64,000 nt of DNA from Schizochytrium sp. TIO01 (lineage: Eukaryota; Sar; Bigyra; Thraustochytrida; Thraustochytriidae). Where the stretch lies: assembly GCA_004764695.1 (NCBI GenBank), contig SMSO01000025.1, forward strand, positions 1,659,102 through 1,723,101, given 5' to 3'. Position numbers and translations under genes: made by a program. How positions within the stretch are numbered: the stretch's first letter is position 1; every line of letters starts with the position of its first letter. Below are positions 40,207-50,150 of the stretch, piece by piece. The notes under the pieces are model-generated. The model saw only the letters and a list, made by a program, of their open reading frames with translations. It did not search any database and was not told where the DNA came from.

Positions 40207-40490
40207 CACATCCATTACCTCACCCACGGCACCTCGATACCCTCCGTGGGTCTCCGAACGGGTGCACAGACCCAAAACAGCTGCACTGCTGCAGCCTTGG
40301 CGCACCGCGACGCTTCTCTCGACTTCTCGTCCAGCCTGTCAAGGGCTCTCTCCTTCTGACAGCGGTCCCGTCGAAAGGACTACAACATCGCTTTCGCTTT
40401 CGCTATTGCATTGCATTGCATTTGCATCGTCGCCAACTGCCCTTTGGTCACAGTGAGAGCACCTTCTTCCTAGGCAAGCGCCTACCCGCC

Positions 40491-43325
40491 ATGTCTCAAG
40501 CTCGTTGCGCGCAACAAGTGCGTGCAGAGCCCCTTGGCAACGACCGCGGTGGTTTCCCCGCAGTTCTTCGCGGTGGACCCCCTGGTGGCGATAACGTCAG
40601 ACTTCGTGTGGCAACTCCACCACCACTCCCAAGACCCAACTCTGGCGCTATGCTTGCCAGTGTTGTCACCTCTCGTGCCGCTGCTGCTGTTGCTGCTACT
40701 GGCACGAGCTCCTCCCCGTTAGATGTTCGTGAGCAACGCAGGCAGAAACTTGTAAACATTATGCTTGACGCGTGGAAGCTTCGTAGCAATCGCGACCAAG
40801 ATGGCACCCCCTCGAGTCAATCTGCAAATAATCAGGGGAAAACAGCGCTGTGTGCATCATCGTCATCGTCAAATTCGGTGACAGGGCCATCTTTACAACC
40901 AAACTCGAGTTCTTCGGGATCGCTGCGGTTATGGGAAAAGCTGACGCTAGCGGCAGCCTTCAGCGATATTGGGTTTGCGCTAGGGGCGTACAAGGGCGGA
41001 GGCCTGCTTGGCCCGCCTCTATCGATTCAGCAAATGTATAATGCCAAAGTAGAGATTATGCCCACACAAACTGCGAGTGAGGGCTTTGAAATTTCCTGTG
41101 GACGTCCAGGTGAGGAGGAGGAACTTGACTCTAGTCTGCAGTTAATTAGTAAGCGTATGCAAGAGATCCTCAGCCGTATCGAGGGAAGATGCCGCATGTC
41201 CGCAGTGCGGTTCTTAGGGTGGATTCTTGGCAAGCTATGGCGCATGGTTTTCGCGTCGATCGAAGTTGATCTTGAAGGAATCCGCCGCGCAAGAAACGCG
41301 CTCGAATCTGCTGCACATCGTGGTAGTGCAGTCATGCTCCTCCCAACCCACCGAAGCCATATTGATTACCTGCTCATGTCATACATTCACTTTGGCTTTA
41401 ATCTCCCCGTGCCCCATATCGCTTCAGGTGACAATTTGAACATTCCAGTTATTGGACCCTTGTTTTCTTACTCTGGCGCATTCTTCTTGCGCCGGTCTTT
41501 TCGAGGCGACAACTTGTACAAAAAGGTTCTGTACGGGTACCTGCTCCGCAAGCTCCGCGAAGGCGCACCTGTGGAGGTTTTTATTGAGGGTGGTCGTACC
41601 CGCACAGGAATGATTAGTGATCCGAAACTGGGCATGATTCTGATGGCCGTTCGATTCGTTCGCGACGGATCTCTAGAAGACGTTACGCTACTTCCAAGTA
41701 GTATTGACTATGAACGAACATTGGAGACGAACGGTCATGTTGATCAAATGTTAGGTGGGAAAAAGAAGAAGGAGTCTCTCGTAGGTACTATTCAATCAGG
41801 GCTCAGCCTTATCATGGGTGGTTCCAACCATGGAAATGTTTATGTCAATTTTGCTGAAGGAATTTCGGTACGTGAGGTGCTTGAGGCTGTAGATAGGTCA
41901 ATGGATGTAGGATCTGGAGGGGAAGCAAATCTTTACGTCTCTGAGGAGGTCTACGTAAGCGCTGTTGCCCAGGCAGTAGTGAATGCACAGCGTGATGTAA
42001 GCTACCTTTCACCTGTAGCATTTGTTGCAGCAGCGCTGCTCGGTTCTACAAAACAAGAAAATGACCTCACTGGTTTACTTTCACGAGTTTCATTCTTGTA
42101 CGACCTTGCTCGTGACACAGGTGCTCATATTCCTTCTAGTCTTGACTTTCGGGACCTGAGCAAGTCCTATAAGACGGTAATGCGCGCTTATGAGGTAATC
42201 AAACCGATGTTAAAGAAACACAAAAACACGCAAAAGGATCTGGATGAGGAAGCGCTTGTAAATTTTGATCTTGAAGAAGAGGCGAGAGTGCGTTTGCGTT
42301 TGCGCTATTCTTGTGGCCAGCTCTTACCCCAGCTCGTGCCGGCATCCGTAGTGGTGACAGCTTTTCAATCCATGACTTCTGCCTATGGTGCAGAGACCCC
42401 CATACGTGCCGAGTCTGTCTTAAAGAGCTCTTCCATCCTTTCAGAAATGGTACGCTCTAATTTTCCTGGAGCACGCTTAGATGCTAATTCGTTCCGATTT
42501 GCTTTGGGCGAACTTATTAAATCTGGAGTGGTTTGCGTCACCCAAACAAACGAGGATGGAAGTCCGACACTGGTTGCATTGGCGGGCGACGAGGTGTCCC
42601 AAGACCACTTGCGAATGCTACGATTACTCGTTGCCCCTGCCATTAGTGCTTGCTGTGCTACTCTTAGTGCAGTAGTGTCTCTAATGCATGATGGGCCATT
42701 TTCTCGCGATGACCTTCTCGAATCCGCACGTGTTAATGTTATCAATGAAGCCATCAATGGGGCTGTCGAGCGGTTACAGCATGCTGGCACACACGAAGAC
42801 TCGAGCCAATGTTCTGAGGCAAACCCCTCCCCAGAATCACTTTCTAACGTTGAATTACGAGCAGCTATTAAAAACCTGCAGACAATGGGTATTGTCGCCA
42901 CTCCATGCATATATGGATCTATGGGGGCAGGTATGTCATCGCGCCCTTCACTTATGTCAATAGCATCCTCCCGATCTTTTGCATCTCTCAGTAGCAGTGA
43001 TGAGAAAAAATCATCGGATTCGACAAATAGCGATGTTAATCTGCAAAATCAGCTGGAAGTCTGTTCTGCGTACTACAAAGGCGATGGTATGAAATTGTTA
43101 GAAAAACTTTCAACGCTCCAGCGTCATCTGTACCGGGACGAACGTCCATTGACACAGTACGAAGCCATTCTGGCCACTGTATTGAAGAAATTAGCCATGA
43201 CTGTCAAGTCTCCATCAATGGAGCTAATTCCCATGTGGGCTCTGCAACTTGGGGCGATCGCACTTTTGTCTGGTGCCTTTCGTCCACTCATGCGAGCTCT
43301 TCAGCAAGTACATAAACAACAGTAA
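40491..43325 (+). CDS. Glycerol-3-phosphate / dihydroxyacetone-phosphate acyltransferase (PlsB/GPAT/GNPAT family)
   Basis: The start is the first ATG, at 40491 (944 residues); the longer open frame upstream has no ATG and runs through a microsatellite. The four acyltransferase motifs are in order: THRSHIDYLL (motif I, HxxxxD, about 284), GAFFLRRSF (II, about 329), FIEGGRTRTG (III, about 364) and LLPSSIDYER (IV, about 401). A helical C-terminal half follows, then a hydrophobic segment near residues 915-935 that may anchor it. Enzymes of this family acylate the sn-1 position of glycerol-3-phosphate or DHAP, the first step of glycerolipid or ether-lipid synthesis. The motifs do not decide between mitochondrial/ER GPAT and peroxisomal GNPAT. 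The C-terminus KQQ is not a peroxisomal signal, which mildly favours GPAT. Confidence 0.88.
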   Translation: MSQARCAQQVRAEPLGNDRGGFPAVLRGGPPGGDNVRLRVATPPPLPRPNSGAMLASVVTSRAAAAVAATGTSSSPLDVREQRRQKLVNIMLDAWKLRSNRDQDGTPSSQSANNQGKTALCASSSSSNSVTGPSLQPNSSSSGSLRLWEKLTLAAAFSDIGFALGAYKGGGLLGPPLSIQQMYNAKVEIMPTQTASEGFEISCGRPGEEEELDSSLQLISKRMQEILSRIEGRCRMSAVRFLGWILGKLWRMVFASIEVDLEGIRRARNALESAAHRGSAVMLLPTHRSHIDYLLMSYIHFGFNLPVPHIASGDNLNIPVIGPLFSYSGAFFLRRSFRGDNLYKKVLYGYLLRKLREGAPVEVFIEGGRTRTGMISDPKLGMILMAVRFVRDGSLEDVTLLPSSIDYERTLETNGHVDQMLGGKKKKESLVGTIQSGLSLIMGGSNHGNVYVNFAEGISVREVLEAVDRSMDVGSGGEANLYVSEEVYVSAVAQAVVNAQRDVSYLSPVAFVAAALLGSTKQENDLTGLLSRVSFLYDLARDTGAHIPSSLDFRDLSKSYKTVMRAYEVIKPMLKKHKNTQKDLDEEALVNFDLEEEARVRLRLRYSCGQLLPQLVPASVVVTAFQSMTSAYGAETPIRAESVLKSSSILSEMVRSNFPGARLDANSFRFALGELIKSGVVCVTQTNEDGSPTLVALAGDEVSQDHLRMLRLLVAPAISACCATLSAVVSLMHDGPFSRDDLLESARVNVINEAINGAVERLQHAGTHEDSSQCSEANPSPESLSNVELRAAIKNLQTMGIVATPCIYGSMGAGMSSRPSLMSIASSRSFASLSSSDEKKSSDSTNSDVNLQNQLEVCSAYYKGDGMKLLEKLSTLQRHLYRDERPLTQYEAILATVLKKLAMTVKSPSMELIPMWALQLGAIALLSGAFRPLMRALQQVHKQQ

Positions 43326-43670
43326 GATCTTTAACTCTAGTTCTAGTTAATTTTATATCTGGATATTTCTATCATGTTATTTAAAATTGATATATATTGG
43401 GGACAGAGATGGACCCTAAGAAAAGTGGCTTTTCCAAGATGAGATTTTTCGATAAATTAGCCTCGGTTACTCCCTTCTTTTCTTGTTTTTTCTCTCTACT
43501 GCTTGAAGTAGGGGAACGTCGAAGGCGCGAGGGGTTGGAAAAGGTAGTTTGGTTCTTCTTTAAAACCTTTAAAACGTTGCAAGGGCTCAAGAACTACAAC
43601 ATACGCCCAAAACTTCTTAAAGATACAAACACACAAAAAGATAAAAAGTTGAATAGATGAATGGCAACAA
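43326..43670. other. Convergent spacer
   Basis: 345 bp between convergent genes. A small charged frame at 43397-43660 shows no recognisable content. Nothing else seen. Confidence 0.4.
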
Positions 43671-45098
43671 CTACTTCATACTGTCCAATGAGCTTGCGCT
43701 ACTAGTAGGCATTCGTGGTAGCTTGAACCCAGAAGAAGCAGAGCTTCCACTACTTTCTCGGCTTTTTCGATCTGCGTCTAGCATTCGTCGTCGCTGTTTT
43801 TGACTCATTTCGTCGCCAAGAACTTTGTTCGCCTTATCAGGAATGAATTGTGTAGCCCCTGCGAGCTCAAGCAACTTGGCATTGCCCTTTAACTCAGAAG
43901 GAACAAGCATCATTGAACCTGTAGGGTCTTTGTCTAGAACTTGCTGAAGATTCTCCTTAGCCTGCTTTTCTCGATCCTTTGCATTCGCAGCTTCAGCCTT
44001 TCGCATGGCTAAAATCTGGGTATCTTTCATCTCTGACCCGCGTCGATCCATTACTTTCTTTGGCAAGAGCTTTTCATCTCCTGTAAGCTGAATTGTTTTC
44101 TTTGAAATCGTCATTTGCTTCGTAATTTGATTTCTAACTTGACCCATGAGTTTTTCATCATCAGCGCCGCCGAGTTTCTCCACAGCTTTAGCGTTGACCC
44201 TTGTTTTGGATCTTACTTCTGATAATTCAGGATTATCATCAGGATCCATATCAAGAATACGGTTGAGTTCGTTGCGGGCGCGATCTGCACGAGCCTGAGC
44301 TTCCCTTTCTTCAGCTCTCATCATGGCCACCCGCTGGTCACGTGTCATTTCGGCATCACCAAGACGCTTTACAGCTTTCTCTGGCATGATGAAGGCTTCT
44401 CCCAATCGACCCAACACCTTGGGTGTGATTTTTGTCTTTGTGTCTACATATCGTCGAGCACCTGCGTCAAGCTCATCGTCACCTAGCATATCGAGAACCT
44501 TTGCGTTAACCTTAACCTTCATATTAAGCAGGCCTGGTTGATCTTCAATTGCTATTTCCATCAGCTTTCGCTTGAGATCATTACCTTGGTACAACTTTTT
44601 AAGATCCTGCTTGAGTGCATGCGGGGTTTCTGCTTCACCTGGGTTCTCTCTTTCGATATCGACTGAATTAGATTTTATGGCGATCCTTTCTGAGTCATCA
44701 GGTGGTAAAATCTCATCAGCACCTTCTATCTCGGTTTCGCAATCATTCTTGGCTACAGGCTCCTGCTTTGTCTGATCGTCATCTGCTTGAGTTTTCTCCT
44801 CGTCATCATCAACAGGATCAGCCTTATATGACACCTTTGAAGGGGACTTCGAAGCGTTCTCTTCATCTTCCTCCGAAATCTCAAATTCATCCTCGGTAAA
44901 GTCTGGGTCTTCTGTGTAAATTTTCGCTGCATCCGGGTTCTCTTGGATCTGTTGTTCCCTCGTAGTCATCAACTCGTTGACTTTTTTATTGTACTCTGCC
45001 GAGAGGTGCGAGTAGAGCTCCTTAATCTCACTTTTGGATAAAGTTGCTTCTTGTTCTTGTGCTTTGCAAGCCTCTAACGCGCTTGCTCCAGCACCCAT
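43671..45098 (-). CDS. Predicted N-myristoylated, acidic, internally repeated protein (unknown)
   Basis: The start is ATG at 45098, giving 475 residues beginning MGAGAS, a strong N-myristoylation context (Gly2, Ser6). The open frame upstream lacks an ATG. Residues of about 20-175 are highly acidic with a helical Lys/Glu stretch. From about 195 to 440 a degenerate repeat of about 100 residues occurs three times: NAK-x(2-3)-[LV]-x2-LG (KVNAKVLDMLGD, RVNAKAVEKLGG, KGNAKLLELAGA) followed by [MLI]P-[EKD]-K-x4-LG/RG-x-EM-x3-Q (MPEKAVKRLGDAEM, LPKKVMDRRGSEM, IPDKANKVLGDEM). The C-terminus is Ser-rich. I do not recognise the family. A membrane-tethered scaffold is one reading. Confidence 0.7.
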   Translation of the reverse strand: MGAGASALEACKAQEQEATLSKSEIKELYSHLSAEYNKKVNELMTTREQQIQENPDAAKIYTEDPDFTEDEFEISEEDEENASKSPSKVSYKADPVDDDEEKTQADDDQTKQEPVAKNDCETEIEGADEILPPDDSERIAIKSNSVDIERENPGEAETPHALKQDLKKLYQGNDLKRKLMEIAIEDQPGLLNMKVKVNAKVLDMLGDDELDAGARRYVDTKTKITPKVLGRLGEAFIMPEKAVKRLGDAEMTRDQRVAMMRAEEREAQARADRARNELNRILDMDPDDNPELSEVRSKTRVNAKAVEKLGGADDEKLMGQVRNQITKQMTISKKTIQLTGDEKLLPKKVMDRRGSEMKDTQILAMRKAEAANAKDREKQAKENLQQVLDKDPTGSMMLVPSELKGNAKLLELAGATQFIPDKANKVLGDEMSQKQRRRMLDADRKSRESSGSSASSGFKLPRMPTSSASSLDSMK

Positions 45099-46772
45099 GT
45101 TTAGTTTTCCACCACTGCTGCTGACGCACCCCTTCGTCAACTCGCGTAGCACCCAAGGTTGGCACCAGAGGCGCAGCAATAGCACCCGCTGGTATCAACT
45201 GCCGGAGTCGAGCAACACGCGCTGCGGTGGGTATTGCCTCTTTAAAGGTCACCTGCTCCAGGACCGTATCTGGGAACGAGAATGTACTTTAGAAAGGAAA
45301 TGCTTCTTGCCCTGAAAGTACACACACGCTCTCAAGCACTTCTACAAGACGAGACAAAGCCACCAAGTACACCTTACAAACGCATTAGTTTTCTTTAGTT
45401 TGCTGTAGGACCATTCTTCTTTTAAAGACGCAAAAACTTTAAGTCAACTTTTTCAAACAGAGTGGTGGTAAGCTTGCAAATAAAACCGCAGGCCCGGCTG
45501 CAATGTTCAAAGCAGTAACTCTTGTATCGATTGTAATCAGTCATATCTACACAAAAAAGAATGGTCAGTCATTTAATATTGACCAACTTGAGTGGAACCG
45601 CGAGACGAATTAAAAGGAACAAAAAGGGATTTTAACGCTCATATTGGTATAGGAGGTCACAAGAATTGATTTGTAGCAAATTTGTGTTGATGCTCCACCG
45701 ATACAGCGACCTCTTTTATTTAAAAATAAACTAAAAATATCAAGTGAGATAAATTCAAGTGAAGGCTAGAAAAACCGAGGACGGCATCAGTCATTCAGAA
45801 TAAACAAACATTTCATTTATACGGCTGAAAGCTTGAATCTAACTTCTCCCTGGATCTGAAGTTTCGTGAGTAGTTCGGCAAGGGAAAAGGCATCTTGAAC
45901 ATCATAATAACAAATTGATCTTACAAAATCTCCGCGCTTTGAAAGAAAAAAGTCTCCAAATAGTGGAGTTACAAATAAAGTGGAAAAGAAGGTTGCGCAT
46001 CACTCTTTTGCAAATTGATTGATATAATTCATTTATATGAATCAATGTTCCAGCACACTTTCGACGATTCTCTGCATTCTACTACCCTTGGGTCATTCCC
46101 AAGTACCTACATTTTAAATGTTGAGAAGGATAAAGCTGCTGCACCATCATAATAGCATAAAACGGCAGTAAGCCTACTTGCTGTTGTTGTACACAAATGA
46201 AGAAGAAGTCTATTTTTCAAAGAATCATATATAAAACTCTATATAATATATATATTATTTATATTAAAAACATTTAAAAACTTTCAAGTACCAAAACTAG
46301 TTGAACGACAGTTACTATAGTTGTAGGTCATTCATTCAACGGATCGTTTGAACACTGATACGCAAAGTTCTGCTCCGATTTTGACAAAGCTAAATTTCTA
46401 ATTTTTCTTTTATTGGCGAATCAACGCCACTCTGACGTGGCTTCATGGGTGTGTATTGTAATTCTCTTTATCCAAAAGAACGCGCTAGATTTAGCGCATG
46501 AGTCAAGAAGGGCGTGACTCGAAAGCATCACCGATATACGTTTTCATCAAAAATACCTTAAAAACTATATATGCAAAGTATATTGAAATCTTGACAAATA
46601 TTAGGAGAAAAAGAAAACGGGCGCTGATATTCAAAGAGCTTGCTCATTAATGAGTCAGCATCTCTGTGCATCACAACTGTATATCGTTTGTTGCCTGTAC
46701 GGCTTGTTGCAAGCACAGCAAGCCTTCTGCGCTGTGTTCAACTTGCAAAGACTCTATTTCCTTACGTAAAGA
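45099..46772. other. Divergent intergenic region
   Basis: About 1.7 kb between the divergent repeat-protein gene and TTLL9. AT-rich, with a TATATA run near 46228-46265. No gene recognised. Confidence 0.5.
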
Positions 46773-48104
46773 ATGCGAAGGAGCCAAGCAGATGGCACAG
46801 AAAGCAAATCCGACCCGCAGCAGGACATAGGCAGCGCGAGTAATAACGGAGATTCACGAGATGAGACCCCTGTCCGAGCAACGCGGGTTTCCAAAGGGTT
46901 TTATAGCCCTGCCCGTCGCGCTCGGGTGGATAACTCACAGGGTGTAGACCCAAGTACTATCCGCTTCCGCACTAATTTTCGAAACACCATCTATCATGTG
47001 ATGGTGAAACGTGGCTGGAAAGAGACAGATTCGGATATGGACTGGGACATTCATTGGTCAGACCGTGACTGGATTGTTGACCACTTTGACAATGCTCATT
47101 TTGAAACGTGGCAGCGAGTCAATCATTTTCGCAATGACCGGGAGCTTTGTCGGAAAGATCTTCTGATTAAAAACCTAAAGCGGCAAAAAAGGCATCTAGA
47201 ACGCGAGGGGAGTCCGGAAGCAGCCGATTTTGATTTTTTCCCCGATACATTTGTCTTACCGCGAGAGTATGCAATCTTTGTTGAGACATTTAAGAAATCT
47301 GGCAATACAACTTGGATTATGAAACCTATTGGTCGATCACAAGGCAAAGGCATCTTTCTTTTTCGTAATCTAAACGACATTCGGAAATGGAAATCTGAGA
47401 CAAGGTGGAAAGCTGACAACTCAGACGTGGAGTCATATATTGTACAAAGATATATTAGCAATCCATACCTCGTAGGTGGGAAGAAATTTGACTTACGCAT
47501 ATATGCACTTGTTACCTCGTATACACCTTTAGTGGTTTACCTGCATCGAAGTGGTTTCGCTCGCTTTAGTAATGCACGATATTCCTCTTTAGCAAGCGAT
47601 ATGGCAAATCAGTACGTTCATCTGACGAATGTTGCAGTTCAAAAGTCAGCAGACAACTACAACAAAGAAACAGGAGGCAAATGGGGATTGCGAGACCTCA
47701 AGCTCTATCTCATGTCCAGGCATGGAGTTGAACGAACAAACGAAGTTTTTACAGATATTGAACGTATCATCCTACGAAGCATCCAAAGTGTGCAAAAAGT
47801 AATGATTCATGACAAACACTGCTTCGAGCTCTATGGATATGACATCATGATTGACGATCAACTAAAGCCATGGCTAATAGAGGTAAATGCTTCTCCTTCG
47901 CTTGCAGCAAACACTGATGAGGATTTCAGTTTAAAGTTTCGTTTGCTGAGTGACATGTTTGATATTGTTGATATGGAGGGTCAGCGTACGGGAGATGAGA
48001 CGCGCATCGGTGGCTTTGATTTAATTTACAAGGGACCTGATGGAGTTTGCGGCGCGGCAAATCAAAATGGCCAGTACACATCAATGCTGGGCTGTGAGAC
48101 TTGA
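46773..48104 (+). CDS. TTLL9: Tubulin polyglutamylase, TTLL9 type
   Basis: 443 residues, ATG at 46773. The TTL ATP-grasp domain is complete: DFFPDTFVLPREYAIFVE, WIMKPIGRSQGKGIFLF (nucleotide loop), YIVQRYISNPYLVGGKKFDL and RIYALV, QYVHLTNVAVQK, and CFELYGYDIMID with PWLIEVNASPSL carrying the metal-binding Glu and Asn. The final GDETRIGGFDLIY resembles animal TTLL9. TTLL9 adds glutamate chains to axonemal tubulin and tunes ciliary beating, so this gene points to a flagellated stage. The first 60 residues are polar and unlike the core. It lies 204 bp upstream of the hydrolase gene, same strand. Confidence 0.92.
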   Translation: MRRSQADGTESKSDPQQDIGSASNNGDSRDETPVRATRVSKGFYSPARRARVDNSQGVDPSTIRFRTNFRNTIYHVMVKRGWKETDSDMDWDIHWSDRDWIVDHFDNAHFETWQRVNHFRNDRELCRKDLLIKNLKRQKRHLEREGSPEAADFDFFPDTFVLPREYAIFVETFKKSGNTTWIMKPIGRSQGKGIFLFRNLNDIRKWKSETRWKADNSDVESYIVQRYISNPYLVGGKKFDLRIYALVTSYTPLVVYLHRSGFARFSNARYSSLASDMANQYVHLTNVAVQKSADNYNKETGGKWGLRDLKLYLMSRHGVERTNEVFTDIERIILRSIQSVQKVMIHDKHCFELYGYDIMIDDQLKPWLIEVNASPSLAANTDEDFSLKFRLLSDMFDIVDMEGQRTGDETRIGGFDLIYKGPDGVCGAANQNGQYTSMLGCET

Positions 48105-48308
48105 CAATCTAAATTTGCGAATATAAAAATACCTTCTCTCTAAGTATCTATCTTTATTGCTCTTTCTTTTTCTCTAAATTAATTTTTAAAAAGGGAGAAA
48201 AGATCAGGTGAGTGTATCCGGCTAAATGCTAAATTAGTTACCCAGTGTAATGATGAGAGAGGTTTGTGACCACTACTACAAGGTAAACGTCAATATTATA
48301 CCTTGGCA

Positions 48309-49913
48309 ATGAGCTTGCACAGCGCTCGAGGCCAGTGGGCAGTGGCTCTGTGCCACAATGGAGCTGAGTTCGTTGGTCTACACGATGGTTCAGGTGTACA
48401 TCTCAACGAAGTTAACTTGGCCGAAGACACTGAGATTGGCAAAATCGCAAGAAAAGTTTATCAACAGAACCCCGCAGAGTTCTCGTTTCGACAGCGCTTT
48501 TTACTGTTCATGGCCCGAGTACGGCTTACCATTCGACTCATTCGGGCATTGTCAAGAATAGTATACATTCTTTTTCGTCCCGCAATTTTAGCAGTGGCTT
48601 CAAGTGTTGTTCTTGCTAAAATATGGAATGATAGACATGGTATTCTAGACAAGATACAGGCTCGATCTCGCTTCATCCCTTGGCTACTTGCTCTCGATGT
48701 TACTGTGTTCAATGAATTGCGCTGGCTCATCAATGATCCAGTGCATCGATTAGATTGGTTTGGACATGGGCATTACAAAACCAAACCAGGGCTGTACTAT
48801 GCAAAAAACTTCAATAAGACACCTGCAATGAATCGTACAATGCATATACTGCAAGTCTGTAACTTTTTCAAAGACGTGGTTTCATACAAGTCACCAAGGT
48901 GGATGCTTCATGGCGACCTACGTACAGTTGTCCCAACGATTGCGTACCAAAGTAAGCCTTTAGTCTACACACGATTCTGCTTTAAATCGAGTCGTCGAGC
49001 CGACCCACATCTCGTGACCCTTGACTTTGCATTCCCTGATGAGGCCGTGGTCTCCGAGCCTCAACCCCTTGTACTTTTAATGGCAGGGGTTGGTGGAGAC
49101 TCCAATGCCCCGTATATGCGGGATCTTGTTGCAGCATGCACAGGACGCAACTGGATAGCGTGTGTACTTCTTGCACGGGGGTTGGGGAGTGCATTGCATG
49201 TCTACTCAGCAGAAACTCTGTTCAACCCCACAGACACGGGCGACGCGCTTGACACAATGAATTTTCTGAACAAGCTGTTTCCAAACAATCCAATTTTGCT
49301 GGCTGGTGTATCGATGGGAGGGCTTGCGCTTTGCAACATCCTTGGCCGCCATGCGGAGGAAATACCTTCTTCTGTAAAAGGCTGTGTAACAATTAGTGCC
49401 GGCTTTAAATGTGATATGTTCAATTGGTCGCGTTACAAAGAGGTTTATCAACCTCTCATCGTTGCTGAAATTTTGCGAGAGGTGATCGGACGCTATGGTC
49501 ATACTTTTGAAGATGCCAAGCTTACTCTAAATACTGTGCTAGCCAGTCGAGACTATGCTGGGTTTTATCATAACTTCTTTGCATATTTACCGTCAGTGCC
49601 TGGTTGCGGACCAGTGTCTTCCACTTCAAGAGAAGCTGCATTCAATGAATGGAAAACCTTGCAAGAAGGCGAGGTTTTCAGAAAGGATGTAAATATCCCA
49701 TTGCTTGTATTCGCTTCAAACGATGATCCCTTACACCACCCTGACCTTGTGGGTGTGGAGACTTCCGTTTACCGTTTTGATAATCCAAATGTAGTTTACT
49801 TGCTGACGTCAGAAGGTGGGCATGTAGGATGGCCAAATAAACCTTGGCCAACCGATTTTTCTTTTCTGACTGACGTTGCTATGCGTTTCCTCGAGGCAGC
49901 TCTTCAAGAATAG
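48309..49913 (+). CDS. Alpha/beta hydrolase, ABHD1/2/3 (YheT/EMB8) type
   Basis: The first ATG at 48309 gives 534 residues. A hydrophobic segment near residues 75-103 could anchor it in a membrane. The hydrolase core has the nucleophile elbow GVSMGG (Ser about 335), the acid in SNDDPLHHP (about 472) and the His in SEGGHVGWP (about 503). The preceding LVLLMAGVGGDSNAPYM and NWIACVLLARGLG are the oxyanion and strand regions of this family. ABHD1/3-type enzymes act on phospholipids or other lipid esters in animals and plants; the substrate here cannot be read. The catalytic triad is intact. It follows TTLL9 closely on the same strand but has no functional link that I can see. Confidence 0.85.
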   Translation: MSLHSARGQWAVALCHNGAEFVGLHDGSGVHLNEVNLAEDTEIGKIARKVYQQNPAEFSFRQRFLLFMARVRLTIRLIRALSRIVYILFRPAILAVASSVVLAKIWNDRHGILDKIQARSRFIPWLLALDVTVFNELRWLINDPVHRLDWFGHGHYKTKPGLYYAKNFNKTPAMNRTMHILQVCNFFKDVVSYKSPRWMLHGDLRTVVPTIAYQSKPLVYTRFCFKSSRRADPHLVTLDFAFPDEAVVSEPQPLVLLMAGVGGDSNAPYMRDLVAACTGRNWIACVLLARGLGSALHVYSAETLFNPTDTGDALDTMNFLNKLFPNNPILLAGVSMGGLALCNILGRHAEEIPSSVKGCVTISAGFKCDMFNWSRYKEVYQPLIVAEILREVIGRYGHTFEDAKLTLNTVLASRDYAGFYHNFFAYLPSVPGCGPVSSTSREAAFNEWKTLQEGEVFRKDVNIPLLVFASNDDPLHHPDLVGVETSVYRFDNPNVVYLLTSEGGHVGWPNKPWPTDFSFLTDVAMRFLEAALQE

Positions 49914-50115
49914 CGAAGCCGACAAACCCACGTGCACCTTTCTCGGTGAAAACCGCGTTTTCAGAAGTTGTTGTTCAGCTAGGTCATAATGAAATACGTC
50001 ATGGTACTTAGTGATATCTTTGCAAATAAAATAATATCTTAATTCATGATTGAAAGGAAACCTTGTGCACGTCTTCTGTTCGTGAGAAAGGAGAAAAAAC
50101 ACGACTATACAAAAA

Positions 50116-50150
50116 GATGATCATCATGATCATCATGATCATTATGATCA
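50116..50150. repeat. GATCAT repeat
   Basis: Tandem TGATCATCA-type units, each containing the palindrome TGATCA, followed by CAACA units. Confidence 0.8.

Larger units (their letters stand above)
37819..40490. other. Intergenic region rich in short repeats
   Basis: About 2.7 kb between the phosphatase and acyltransferase genes. It holds a 42-bp tandem duplication (38194-38277), a GAAAA-type purine run (39670-39701), two GGTACC-centred palindromes (39921-39940, 39991-40016), a TTTCC run and an (ATTC)n tract (40171-40206). No gene recognised. Confidence 0.5.

Noticed and set aside
40095-40490. N-terminal extension of the acyltransferase
   Set aside because: No ATG; the frame runs through an ATTC microsatellite and reads as low-complexity Phe/Ile/His/Ser.
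43397-43660. Plus-strand charged frame between convergent genes
   Set aside because: No domain, AT-rich low-complexity content, lies in 3' flanks.
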